Assembly (NCBI GenBank): GCA_022496185.1
Contig: WTXG01000117.1
Span: 1-64,000, forward strand
DNA: 64,000 nt
Direction of reading: 5' to 3'
Source of the DNA: Multifurca ochricompacta
Lineage: Eukaryota > Basidiomycota > Agaricomycetes > Russulales > Russulaceae
Shown here: positions 21,737 through 33,844 of the stretch, one piece after another
Layout: each line of letters starts with the position of its first letter
Position numbering within the stretch: the stretch's first letter is position 1
The notes under the pieces: model-generated
Databases searched by the model: none
What the model saw: only the letters and a program-made list of their open reading frames with translations
What the model was told of the DNA's origin: nothing
Made by a program: the position numbers and the translations under genes

Positions 21737-23776
21737 ATGAGCACAATCGAGGATCTTGAACTTGGTGAACGAGGTTCGTTAGTGATGACTTCTATATGTA
21801 TCGCTATTAAGGACTTATTTCTGATTTCAGGTCATAGGCGAAGGACATCCGCTCGCAGAGGTATTTTTGGTTGCCAATGATACCATGTTACATTATCTGT
21901 GACCCCCCTTAATGACAGAGTCCGATTACAATGATGCATCCGAAAAAGTCTGGTCAGTTTACCTCTCTGAAGCCGACAAGGAAGATAAAGCACTCGTGGA
22001 GAATTGGAAGGGCGACACCGACGGCGCCCTTATCTTCGTGCGTCATAAACCTTCTCAACCCACTTGTCCTTTGAGTTGGTTTTCAAGACTGGTCTTTTCG
22101 CAGTCATCGTTGCAGCATTCACCATTGAAAGCTACAAGAAACTATCACCTGATTCTGGTGTATCCACTGTCCTCCTCCTTAATCAGTTATCCCAACAGCT
22201 CTCTGCGCTATCTAACGGCACTCAAATATCTCCCCCCTTACCAATCTATAGCGATTCCTCCTTTCGACCAACTTCCTCAGCAATCCGCGTCAATATCTTC
22301 TGGTTCCTCAGTCTGATTTTGAGTTTGATATGTGCTCTTATGGCAACGCTGACGCAGCAATGGGCCCGGCACTATCTGGAGCTCGCGCAAGGGCAACAAG
22401 AGACCTTGTTGTCCAAACGCGCTCACACAAGAGCGTACCTCTTCGAGAGCATGCGGGTGTACGGCTTGTCTGCAGGTGTCGATGCCTTGATGGCATTGCT
22501 CCACGTGGCTGTCTTCCTCTTCTGTGCTGGCCTTATGGAGTCTTTGTTCTCCATCAATAATACTGTCGCCTGGCCCGTTTTTGCAGTCATATGTTGTGCC
22601 GCCGCAGCCTACATTTTCCTCACCATTACCCCATATTTCATTCGCAATCGTCTATACCGGACACCCTTCACGAAGATTGGGTTTGTGTGGATCATCCAAC
22701 CCCTGGTCGAAGGCATGCTTAAGGTGAAGATCGCCTATAGCCTAGCCGTTCAAGTGAGGAGACAAACCGGTCATATGGTAAATTCCTTTGCGACTGTATT
22801 GAGTATCTTAAGGATCATGATACCGATCGGAGGGTTGGTTTTCCTGCCCCTTCAACTTGCCTTGGTGGTTATTTTTCTCCTCGTGATCAAAGTCCCGGAG
22901 GAAGGTATAGACAAGAAGGCGCTGAGGTGGACGCTGGCAACTGTCAGTAAGGACGATGACATCGAGACAATCATCGAGGGAATTCCTGGCTTCCTCAGAT
23001 CGAGAACTAGCAACGACGCAAAAACCATCGTCAGGGACCTGCTCGACTCGCAACAAACTCGGTCTCTCGGATACCACATGAACCGGTTGATTCAGACATG
23101 TACTCCCGAGGCCTATCACGGCACGACAGAGAGCGTGCGGAGGCGTCGTGCGATGATATCTCTCGATACCATCCGAGTGTTGACCTGGGTATACTTCGAT
23201 TCATTCGTCTATGGAATGTTTGGGCTCCAAATCTGGCCGTCTGTCGACTCACTGAAATGTGACAAGGATCCGGTGATCGCGCTAAATGCAGTTTCCACCG
23301 GAGCGATTGCAGCTTGTGCATATTTACGCACCATCTCTATAAACGGAGCAAACGACCACTACCACCCCAAGGAGCTCTCCAATCTCGTCAACGTGTCCTG
23401 GTTGAAGGAAGAGGGAGGAGGAGGAGGCCTGTATTCGCCTGCTGGTTGCCATCTCTTAATCGTAAAAGGATTCATTGCCAGCACGCTCCCATATCTGCGC
23501 TCGCGCTCGAACAAGGTCGCAGCGACGAGTTTGAGGAGTGTCTGGGAAACGATACCGCTAATCCTGGACAAGACTCCGGAGGGTGAGCCGGAGGGGCAAG
23601 TCAGGCAAACGTTCTTGGCTCTCTGGGCGGAGGTAGAAGGGGTAATTAGTGAAGAGCCACCTGACAAAGAAGGTGAAACGATGATGGACAGCGAAAGCGA
23701 AAGGCCTATCAGGCGGTTGATGGACATGCTACGGCCGTTAGTCGAGAGAGTTCGAGCGTTGGATGAAACGAGATAA
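21737..23776 (+). CDS. DUF6535-type multi-pass membrane protein
   Basis: Exons 21737-21773, 21831-21860, 21919-22037 and 22088-23776. The N-terminal cytosolic segment (WSVYLSEADKEDKALVENW...) leads into hydrophobic helices: GLFAVIVAAFTIESY, FWFLSLILSLICALMATL, then ALLHVAVFLFCAGLM and VFAVICCAAAAYIFLTI. This layout and the motifs FTGLF, ESYK and LTQQWARHYL match the DUF6535 family, expanded in Agaricomycetes, whose function is unknown. A further hydrophobic stretch near PIGGLVFLPLQLALVVIFLL precedes a long soluble C-terminal region with helical, leucine-rich character. The frame is intact to TAA at 23774. It lies 243 bp downstream of the SDR stop on the same strand, with no sign of a functional link. 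Confidence 0.8.
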
Positions 23777-24681
23777 AGCTACTAATTCAGTTAGCGATCC
23801 TGCAGACTGAACCTTCCCGATCGGAAATTTTGGTTAATATTCTTTAGGGCGATCTGGAGACGTTGGATGTGAGTGTTATGGAAATCTTCTTTTTTTTTTT
23901 TGGCTCCCTTGTGTATTTTACCTTTACTCGCTCGCTCGGTATTGATAGTTGTGAATGACTTGTTCGGTCTGGATGTTTACACCACACAAATTTCAACTTC
24001 CGCTTGCCGCTCCCACACCCACAGACGTGTTTGTGTTTATATGGCGAATCTCTTTTAACTTTTCACATGGCGCACACACATGGCGCATTGCACCTCTTGA
24101 TCATCCCATATATATATATATTGACCCATCGATAAATGATAATGAAATATGAGGGCGGCCGGAGGGGAGGGGGAGGAAGAGGAGGGAAAAGGAAGAAGGA
24201 AGAGGGAGTGGGAGTACGCATGGGTTGTAATGAGCCGACTCAAAGAGTTCTACTCTCCCTTCCTCCAAATCCAGAAAATTCTAATTAATCTCTAACTCCA
24301 ACTCCAACTCAAGGCCACCCCCTCCCTTTCTTTCCCTTTCATTCCGGGGGTTTTTCAATTTTTTTAATTTTTTTAATATAAATGTTTCTTGGTGGTGTTA
24401 GTTCTATATGCTGCAGGAGAGGGGCAAGCCAGCAAAAAAAAAAAAAAAGTAGAAATGTGGATGAAATAATAGTTCCGAACCACTACTACTACTACTACTA
24501 CTACTACACCATATACACGCACACATACACACACTCACTCACTCACTCACCAGCAGCACAAAAACAAACAAAAAAAAAAGGAAGAGATATAAAGAGTTAG
24601 GGGGTAAGGCGAGGGTAGCAAAGGAGGAAGCAAAGAGTATGGAAGGAGGCGGCGCTCAAAGGGGGGGGGGGGGGGGCGCGC
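23777..24681. other. Intergenic, low-complexity sequence between convergent genes
   Basis: Holds poly-T/A tracts, a (TAC)n run at about 24482-24507, (ACTC)n near 24530-24551, and a G-run at 24661-24677 close to the stop of the minus-strand gene. No gene is seen. Confidence 0.6.
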
Positions 24682-26654
24682 TTATAGCGTCGTATCGACC
24701 AAGTTTCCAACGACGCTGACGCCAAGGACCTGTTTCAATAACAACTGAACCTTCTCCTTATCATCATCCAACCTATGTTTCTCCTCAATCCACCTCATCT
24801 CCCTCTGCTCATACAAACTTCCCAAAGCATGCAAGCTCCCAATCGCCGTATCCAAAGCTCGTCGAAGGTCTTCCTCTCTCCCCCCACCATCACTACCACC
24901 ACCACCACCACCACCACCACCACCATCACCACCACCATCACCACCACCAACACCATTCGAACGTGGAGATCCATCGCGTGAGGAGGAAGATGCCCTGGAA
25001 AGTTGTTCCAATAATGAAGATGAACGTGACCCCCTCCTTCGTGTCGCCACTTCCGTAAACGCAGATCGGATGCTCATCATGTCCGAAGACCTGAGTAACG
25101 TTGTGTCCCGACGGATCGCACGCGACGCGATCGAATGAAGCTTGCCCGTATGAGAAGGCGCGGCGAGAAGCACTAGGGTAGTATCCGTCTCGCGATCGAG
25201 TGCGTGGAACTGTTAACAGTGTTTGGGGAAGGAAGGGAAGGGAGGGAGGATAGATTAGAGTGAGATAGAGAAGAGTGAGATCATTAGTTGGTTTCAAGCA
25301 ACAACCCAATCATCGTCATCATCGTCATCATCATCATCATCACCATCATCATCATCACCACCAATCATCATCATTACAAGATCCAACCCAAATAACGGGG
25401 TCAGACCTGCCTAAACCATCTCCAAGGGGGAACGGGGAACAGAAAAAATGACAAGTGTGGGGGGGGGGAGGGGGGCCACTTACCGCACGAACGAGGGCTT
25501 CCCAACGGACCTTCCACCTTCGGCGACGCTTCTCAGGATTGCTAACATAGTCGGTATGAAATTCGAGTTGCAACAAGTCATCCATGATGACACCTTCCAT
25601 TCCTACATCCTCATCCACCCATTCCTCTTCGTCCACCTCCAACTCATCGTCCTCATCATCCGCACTAGCATCCCAACGCGCAGGTCGGGGCCGGGGTGCA
25701 TAACGCTGCGGCTCAGAATGATGCTCGCCCACCTTAGATTCACCCGCCGTCTCTTCTCCCGACGACAGCTCCGGACTCGTATCTCGCGGTTGCGTGCTCT
25801 CAACCCGCGGCGGAGGACGAACCTTTGCTCGCCGACGCAAGTCCTGTGATTGTTCACGACGGCGTAAAGAATGATGATGCTGATGATGCGGTCGAACGTG
25901 TGGCGGAAGCGAAACTGGCTGGTGACTCGGGCTAGATTGCATACTCGCAGTCGAATCTCCCATCCCACCCCGTCTCCCGCCGAAAACGTTGCTCGTCTGG
26001 AGGAACGTCCAGGGATTGTATTGAGGCCCCGGGTATGGCGTCGAAGATGGAGATAGCGTCGAGTCCGAAACCATCCCCCCATTATTAAGCGCATAGATCT
26101 GCATCTGCAGCGCGAGCTGTTCACGGACAACGTTGGGATCCATCTGTGAAATATCAATCGTTCCGTTATGCGAACGGCCGTACGCCTGTCCGCGACGAAT
26201 GTGCCCGAAAGGATACGGGTACGGCGAGCCGACAGGCGGGGCGGGGCTATAAGGCGGAAGAACCGGCTTGATACCATTCGCCCGGCCCATCCCAGAGATA
26301 AGTGGTGATGGCGACGGCGCAGCGGTATGACTATGAGGCGTGGGTGGGATAGGTGCCCCAGGGCGAGAATGAGTGGTCATAGGTGATTGAGGATAACCAT
26401 GATAATACGCTGCAGCGGGGTCATCGAGAAAGTGATCGTGTTCATCATGACTTGGAGAGTGTATCTGGTGTGGTGAGTTGATTAGACGATGAGGGTCGTT
26501 CAGAGCTGGGAATGATATGTGGTTGTATTCAGGCTGAAGCGCTTTCAGCTGCTCCAACGTGCTCTCAAAATTAGCCGCATCGAATGAACGCAGACCGAGC
26601 CCGTCCGTCGCGCCGTTACGGCTCCGAATACGTGGGGGTGGTTGGGTATGATGC

Positions 26655-26700
<46 letters not shown>

Positions 26701-26712
26701 GGGTATATTGTC

Positions 26713-26750
<38 letters not shown>

Positions 26751-28631
26751 GAGTGTGCGGACGAATCGCGGGTTCCAAAGCTACGCTCAGGCGGCAGGCT
26801 CGCAGAAGGGGATCGTGGCGTGTAACTCTCCTCGTCCTGAGACTGTGTATTACGACCGGAATTTTGCACAAGTTCCTCTTCATCACCATCGTGCTCCTGC
26901 TTCACTTCGTCCGATTTCTTTCGCTGATTTTGGCCGAGACTGTCACGCCCGTTACGCTCGTGACGTGCTTCGTAACGAGGGTGGTCATACTCTTCGGGAA
27001 GAATATCCGACGAAGGGGTGGGAGAGGAGGTGGTGGGATGATGTTGGCGCTCCCTGTCCCGTTCTTCCTGTTCGTGCCTGTGAGCGTGCCGCCCATAGTC
27101 AGTTCCGCCAGGGGTCCATCGATCCCGTTCTTGCTCCTGTTCACCACGCTGTTCGTCAAAATCACCGTCCTCCTCGGGTTCCTCCTGAACCGGTAACGAC
27201 TTGTCAGGAGGGGGTCGGGCCTTCACAGACTGGCCGGTGGGCGACTGAGTGGCGATTTTAACTACGGAGGGAGGTGTCGAACGTAGTGGCTCCGTATATG
27301 ACCCGTTCAGGCGCGGGGCAGGAGGACTCGGGGGCAGGACGGCAACCTGGGCCGATCGAAGTTCACGGTCGTATTGACTGTAAGGAGAGGAGTGGTCGCC
27401 CGATGTACCGACGAGTGCAGGAAGGTACTGCGGAGAGTCGGTGCGCTGGGAATCAAGTTTCGGAGAAGGTTGCTGAGGCGGTGGTGGGTCGCGCTTCATG
27501 CTATTACGACGATGAAGTTCACGATCGCGCTCTCGCTCCCAGGTCTCACGATCCTTATCACGTGCTGTATCGCGGCGCTGCACAGTGGTGAGCCCTCCGG
27601 CAGACTCTCGCGGGCTGGGACGCTCGTTGCTACGAACGCGCTCGAGAGTGGATTCCTTGGGAAGAGAACTGGACTCAAATGGGGCAGTCATCGAAACGGC
27701 GCCGGAAGTTGCGCCACCAGCATATGCCACTCCTGACATTCCTGCACCCATGGAATGGGCCTGATCGATTTCAGCGATGAGTTCAGGAGTCATTTGGAAG
27801 GATTCGAGTGATTTGAACGGAGCGGTACGAGGTACAGGTCGCGCAAAACTCAAGGCAGGAGTCATTTGATTACTGTTGAGTTGGAGGAGGTTGGATTGAG
27901 TATGAGAGAGCGACGATGGCTGTGGGGAATTCATTTGATGGAAGATGCTTTGTTGAGTGGTGGTATGGATAGGAGCAGGAGGAGGGCTCAAATTATCCGG
28001 GCTACCATCCCTGCTCGTGCTGTGATATAAAGGGGAGGTAGCGCGGCGGATCTGACCTGGGATGGTTTGTGCAGCCAAGGGAGGTGAACGTCTCTGATGA
28101 AAGGAGGTAGTAGATGCAGTGGGACTCGGTTGTCCGTTATAAGGGCCTTGAAAGGAAGAAGTTGACTGGCCGCGACTGTTCCTTTGACGTTCACGAAAAG
28201 TGGGAGAAGGGGAATTTTCGCGAGGTGAAGAATTAAGTCCTGAGAGAAATGAGGAGGGATATATCAGTATTTTGATCAAAAAGGTTTAGATCTGAAGCAA
28301 GTATCAGAGGAAAGAAGAACGGGGGAAGGAGGGAAGGAATTAGTGAATGTCAATGACTATGAAGGACACTCCAGTGTACGATTTCTTATTTTATTAAATC
28401 AGGAGAGTAAAAAAAAAAGAGAGAGAGAAACAAGGCAAGGTAATTCAAAGTTGTGGATTAATCAAAGAAGCAAGCAAGCGTGATAGTAATAAGAAAATGG
28501 AGGAGAACGCGATACAGACAGTTCCCGTGCACGCAATCGATGCATTTATGAGAACGACAAAGTGGGTGCATACCTTGTGAAGAACCCGTTGTAGATTTTC
28601 TAGTAAGAAGAGGAGGCGATTGGGTCGACAT
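24682..28631 (-). CDS. Large Gln/Pro/Ser-rich protein, unknown function
   Basis: Minus strand, three exons: 28631-28574 (starts MSTQSPPLLTRKS), 28239-25484 and 25209-24682. About 1100 residues. Most of it is low complexity: Ser/Pro-rich N-terminus, an Arg/Glu/Asp-rich stretch, then poly-Gln interrupted by HTQ. The best-ordered part spans the second intron: LQLEFHTDYVSNPEKRRRRW, WEALVRA, then FHALDRETDTTLVLLA. The C-terminus has a poly-Gly run and ends in a likely coiled coil (REEDLRRALDTAIGSLHALG). This suggests a nuclear or RNP-associated scaffold or regulator, but that is inference; no named domain is recognised. The intron joins keep frame, supporting the model; the first exon is the least certain part. 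Confidence 0.65.
26651..26752. repeat. Poly-glutamine-coding trinucleotide repeat
   Basis: On the plus strand a long (TTG)n run, then GGGTATATTGTCGC, then (TGCTGT)n. On the minus strand these encode two Gln tracts (CAA and CAG/ACAGCA codons) in the large Gln-rich protein. Length polymorphism is expected. Confidence 0.85.
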
Positions 28632-30012
28632 GGGGGGAGTAGAAGTTCGTAAGTGGTAGAGATGGAAAGAGACAGAGAGAGAGTGGATGTAAGAAAGAAA
28701 AGGGAGATGAGGGGAGAAGGAGGGAGGGGATCTAGTAAGAAGCGGAAAGGATGAAAAAGAAGATAGAAAGACGGAAGAAGCGGAGGTGAAGTAGTAGTCG
28801 TACACACGAGAATACGAGAATGGCAAAACTCGCGTTTCCAACGTGGCTTGAGTGTTACACACACATACAAGACAAGACAAGACAAGACAAGACAGGACAA
28901 GAGAAGGGTGGGAGACGAGATGGCCGAAGACAACGAGGCTGAATTGCAGGTTCAGGTTCACTGCCGCAGAGGACCAGACCGGGTTTGGAAATTAGCCTCG
29001 AGGCAAAGGTTCATCAATAATCAATGGGTTGTTTAGTGAGTGTGAGGAAGAGTGAGAGAACAAGATGTTTTTAAGTTTCGCTAAAAAGAAAACAAACAAA
29101 CAAAATATACAAAAATAAAAAAAGATAATTAAAAAGTGGTTTTTTTTGTTGTTGTTCTATTGATGATGAACTGACAACTGACGACTGGACGATTGACGAC
29201 TGACGGACGACAAAGGGTCGGCCGTCGGGGTGTCATGCTTAGTCAGCTCCTTCCGCCCCCTTAGCCGGTTCAGCAATCAGCGGTGCTGTGCGGCGGTGAT
29301 TGCAATGTGATGTGCAATGTGCGATGTGCGATGCGACACTACACTTTAATCACAAATAAAACCATCTGGACCAGGACAATCAATCCAATTCAAATCATCA
29401 CCACCACCATCATCGAGAGAACCGACTACGGCGGCCGCTGACGTCTTTTTTTGGTCTTTATTATTTTTCTTTTCCTTACTTTCCAGGCACCACCAACCGC
29501 CAACCCATGTGCAACAAAAGTCCATCACACCCCCTCCCTCCCTTCCCTTCCCTTCCCTTCCCTTCCCTTCCCTTCACACAACCTGGCATAGCCCTTTCTC
29601 CTTCAATTTTAAAAATGAAGATGAAAATGAAAATTCTTTTCTTTTTTTTTTTTCTTACCACTCAGCACCCGTTTTTCACGGGTGGCATGGGGGGCATGGG
29701 ATGGGGCATGTGCATGCCTGTGGCCCCGTGGAAAGTGGAAGTTCCACCAAGTTGATCCATTTCTTCTATGAAGGTTGATTGTGTTATCGATAAAATTATC
29801 AATCTCGTCCTATCCTAATGAACCTCCGAACCCCCCGAACCCCAGAAATAAAATAATTACTCCAGAAAATCCATCCAACACATGGACAATGGGAGAAATT
29901 TAATTTAAATAACTCAGCGATCATACAGCGCCCAAAATGTTAGTCAGCAGCAAATAAAATAAAATAAAATATTCCGTCCAACGAAATCCATTGTCCCTTT
30001 TGTCCCTACCCT
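28632..30012. other. Intergenic, upstream of the Gln-rich gene and downstream of GH16 copy A
   Basis: Pyrimidine-rich (minus strand) sequence and microsatellites: (AAGAC)n at about 28868-28895, (CAAA)n near 29090, and (CCCTT)n at about 29540-29573. No coding sequence beyond these is supported. Confidence 0.6.
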
Positions 30013-31962
30013 TCACTGATAAACCTTGATCCAAGCGATTTCAAAAAAGGCTTCACTAAACGCGCCAGGGTTGTGATTGACAAGGTCTATGGACAAAAAT
30101 GTTTATTTTAATTTTTCTCAAAAAAGTGAGTGGGATACGATACATACCAACACACGTTCCTGGACACCCAGACGAAGAATAAACGCTCGGGTTTCCGGCC
30201 CAATCTCCACCTGTATAACTTCTTCGTGAGCCCTTGATCCTGGCCGACCGGTAGGGCTACCAACCCAACTTACACAAGTCAATGTTAATGATAATATTGG
30301 CGGGCCCAAAGTGCGAACCGATATCGCAGTTCGTGTTTGGAAAATAAGCACCCGGCAAGCCCTTACAAATCAAATCAGATTTAGTTTTTTTTTTTTTTTA
30401 TCGGACACAAGCCAGCCTCCCCAAACAAAATAAACACGCACCCAATTATCACTGTTGATGCCGTTGGCGCCAATGGCAACTTCTGCTGGGACCGAAGAGC
30501 TATTACTTCTTCCCCAAAACCAAACTTTGACGAAAGATTTCGTGCGTTCAATAGCAAACCTATTATCATTTTTTTTTTTGTTTTTTTAAGGAGGAGGGGG
30601 GGGGGGAGGGGGTAATAAGAAATTTTTTTCACTTACCATCCACCACCATTCAAATTAAACGCAGGTCCGTAGTTATTGCTATCCGTGAGATGCGCACCGC
30701 AACCGGCGTTTCCGTTTGTGGCCGTATTACAATCTAGGCCCGTGTGGATTCTACCAAAAAATTTGTTTTGCAGAACAACAGGTTAACATGCAGGCAAGGC
30801 ACCCACACCACGCACCCGCGCACCACACCCATACCACAACTCCCCATCACCCGGTTGGGCACTTACCCTGTCATAGCACGTGATCCGGGCATGAAGCAAC
30901 CTTTCATCAATCATCTCATACCATCCCTCGCACGCACATAAAGAGTAAAACGCCTTGGCGCAACGTACCAGGGGTGGTGTGGAGCGTGACGAGGTTTGCA
31001 CCCCGATCATTCACGCCTTCGAGAATGTCAATCTCCCCCTTTTTAAGCCCGACCAACCAACCCACCCATGCACACCCCCCCAAAAAAAAAAACAAACAAA
31101 CAAACGCGCGCGCGTCAGTCAAGCCAGCCACACATAGATCAGACGACCAAGAAAAAAAAAAAAAACACGCATCAAGTCGGAGCCGAAGTCGATGAAAGGC
31201 GCGTGCGTAAAACGTGGACCTAAGTGCACTTTCTGAGTAAGGTAATATACTGACCCCTGCTGGCCAATGATCTCCATTTTCCCATATGGCGGGCCAAGTC
31301 CTAAAGGTTTGCGTTAAGTTTTTTTTACTTTAACCCCCACAGACAACCCCCCCCCCGTACGCGCGGATGTGACATGAAACACGTGACGTACCCACAGCCT
31401 TGCGGCATGTGCACGACGTTGTATCTATGGAGAAGGCGATCACGATCAGCTTTCTGCGGGCACGTTTTCTTCTGCCGGCCAGCCAAGTGGCGATAGACAG
31501 GGCAATAGGAAGGTTTTGAGGGAGTGAGGGGAGGTACCACTTACACGGAAACATGCGTGTCATACTTCTTGTTGGACATGATTCTTACTGAATCGCGTCC
31601 AGGTCCACCTGCACTTAACTGAGTACTGTCGTCCGCGCGAATAATAAGGTTCCCCCCCGACGAGACGGTGGCCAAACCCTTGCTCCTGGCGACGTCCTTC
31701 GAAACGTAGTTACTTTAATAAGAAAAAGAAATCGTTCATGAGGACGGTGGTGGGAACAAAGCGGAGGCAGGGAAGGAGAGAGGAGGAGGGGGGGGGGAGC
31801 GGGTACGTGCACTCGTCCGTGTGTCGGGTCCGCTGAGGTGAAGAATTGGAAAGTGGAGAAGAAGTTGGATCCTTGGTATGTGTCCGCGAGAGAGTACTTC
31901 CACGCCAGTACGGGATGGACGAGTAAAACAAACAAGGGAACAGAAGACGCGAAGAGCTTCAT
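30013..31962 (-). CDS. Secreted GH16 endo-beta-glucanase-like enzyme, copy A
   Basis: Minus-strand gene with many short exons. It starts at 31962 with a signal peptide (MKLFASSVPLFVLLVHPVLA) followed by WKYSLADTYQGSNFFSTF, the typical N-terminus of fungal GH16 laminarinase-like proteins. Later exons give NYVSKDVARSKG, a MPQGCG segment, TWPAIWENGDHWPAG, the GH16 catalytic box GEIDILEGVND (ExDxxE), FPNTNCDIGSHFGPANIII, GDWAGNPSVYSSSGCPGTC and the C-terminal AWIKVYQ-stop at 30013. Predicted to be secreted and to hydrolyse beta-1,3(4)-glucan; a cell-wall or nutritional role is family knowledge. The splice site after exon 1 may use a GC donor. Tandem paralogue of the gene at 33845-35515. No frame break was noticed, though not every junction was fixed. 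Confidence 0.8.
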
Positions 31963-33844
31963 GGTGAATGAATTCACAAAGGTGATAATGAGGGATGAGC
32001 AAGACAAGAGGTGGGCTTACAAGTCTACAAGGGCACAATGGACGCAGAATAGCAGCGTATTTATGCTACCCATGCATTACGAGTGACAAGCGGGAGAAAG
32101 AAGGCAGAAAGGAGGAAAAAGAAAAAAAGAAAAGAAAAGAAAGATACGCAGCGCAAACGTACATTGAGCTGGAAGAGGCGAGGCCCCATGAAGGTAAAAT
32201 GCCTCTTACTTCCCTCTCGAGACAGAAGCTGGAAGGAAGAGGGGCGGAACATATGAATATGAAAAAACGGCAGCATTCAAGATTAAATGAACGTCCAGCT
32301 ATGTTTTTTTTATTTTTATTTTCATGAGAACCGGAGGGATGATTGATGTCCAAGAAAAGAGTGTCTCCAGCATCGCTCCAATGCGATCAACTTTTCCCTT
32401 CAAACTTTGACGCGACGCGGACTGGGAAGTTTGTAGGAACTAGATTATTCCATCTACCAGACTAGCAAAGCGCAAATCAGAAAAAGGCATGATCCTTGGT
32501 ATTTTTGGGGCGCGCGCGCGGGGGGAGAGAGGGTTGTAGGAGGTAGTAGGGAGGGTAGGTGGGGCTCCAATCTCGACGCCCGCATTACTACCTTTCCACA
32601 GTATCATTCATTCCTCCATCAGGCGTGGCGTTGTGCGTACAATGTGTCAATTGTGCGCCGCCTGCTAGTACGGTCACGGTATAGTCTGACGAGGGGTATT
32701 GAGGCATTTTTCGCGCTTTAAAATGACAGATTCATGCCCGCAGATGATCATTTTTGGGTGTTTGCGCCGAGCGGGAAAAAGGCGGGAGAACGTGTGTGTG
32801 CGTGCCGTGTAGGAGGAAAGTGAAAAGTGGAAGTTGGTCAATGCGCCACCCCAGACCCATCCCAACTTGTTACTATTTCAAGTTTGGAGTAGCAAGCAAT
32901 ACGCCTGTAGTTGTTGTGTTACTCTCACTCACTCATTGCAATGAAAAAGAAAGGTTTAATTAATTAACTAATAATAAGTTGGTTGGTCCATGGTCAATGG
33001 AAAGCATAGTTCCTCTTTCCTTCCCGCAGATAGTACACGTACGGGGAAATCAGAATTCTAGTACACCCTCCCTCCTCTCTCCCCCTATAAAGTAGTCCCC
33101 ATCCGGAAAAAGAGGTTTCGTGTGTATGTGTATAGAGTGTTAGAGCTGTTTCTATTCTATCTATCATTCATCTATCTATATTCTATATTGTTCTCATGTA
33201 GGCACGTGTGTCACGGCAAACGGCGAGAGGCGAGAGATGATCATATCAAGGTTAGTCGATTACGCCAAAGCGACAAATCATCGCTTCGCTTCGCATTCCT
33301 TGATGAGCAAATGAGCGCACGGAATAGGTAGAGGTGGAGGATAATTGACGTTCGTTAGATAACCGGTATATTCAAAGGGAAGAAGCACCGGAAATCAAAT
33401 CCGGGCGGACCAACAAGCAACCCCTCCCCCTCCCAACCCCGAATAAACTAACCGAGCAACTCAAAGGCCTCCAATGCCATTCAACCAAACATGTGACTCG
33501 CATTCCATACCGGCTCTCGAGTGTGCGGCTTCTCACCTAATTCCTGATTTCAAATCCAATGTACAATTTTGGGGGGAGGTAGTTTACAGTAGAAGTAGTA
33601 ACTATTGGGAAAGAAAGAAGATAAAAGTGGTAGTACAAAAGAAAAGTAGAAAAGAGTGCTGCGCTGGGATCTGTACCCCATAGTGCACGTTAATTGTTGA
33701 GTCTGAACAAAAATAAATAAAAAAGAGAATCCAAGAAACCTATCAAGCATGCATACCAACCCCAAAAGATAAGGGGGAAGCGCGCACAAGAGAAGATGTT
33801 AGCGTATACATGCACTGTGGTGATCTGTTCTCTTCGGAGAACTC
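31963..33844. other. Intergenic region between the two GH16 genes
   Basis: About 1.9 kb including the promoter of copy A. Purine-rich stretches near 32090-32150, GC-alternating GCGCGCGCG at 32511-32520, and a TATA-like CCTATAAAGTAG on the plus strand near 33085 without a recognisable gene after it. Confidence 0.5.

Noticed and set aside
26584..27261. 225-residue plus-strand ORF with poly-Val
   Set aside because: Opposite strand of the poly-Gln-coding repeat of the minus-strand gene.
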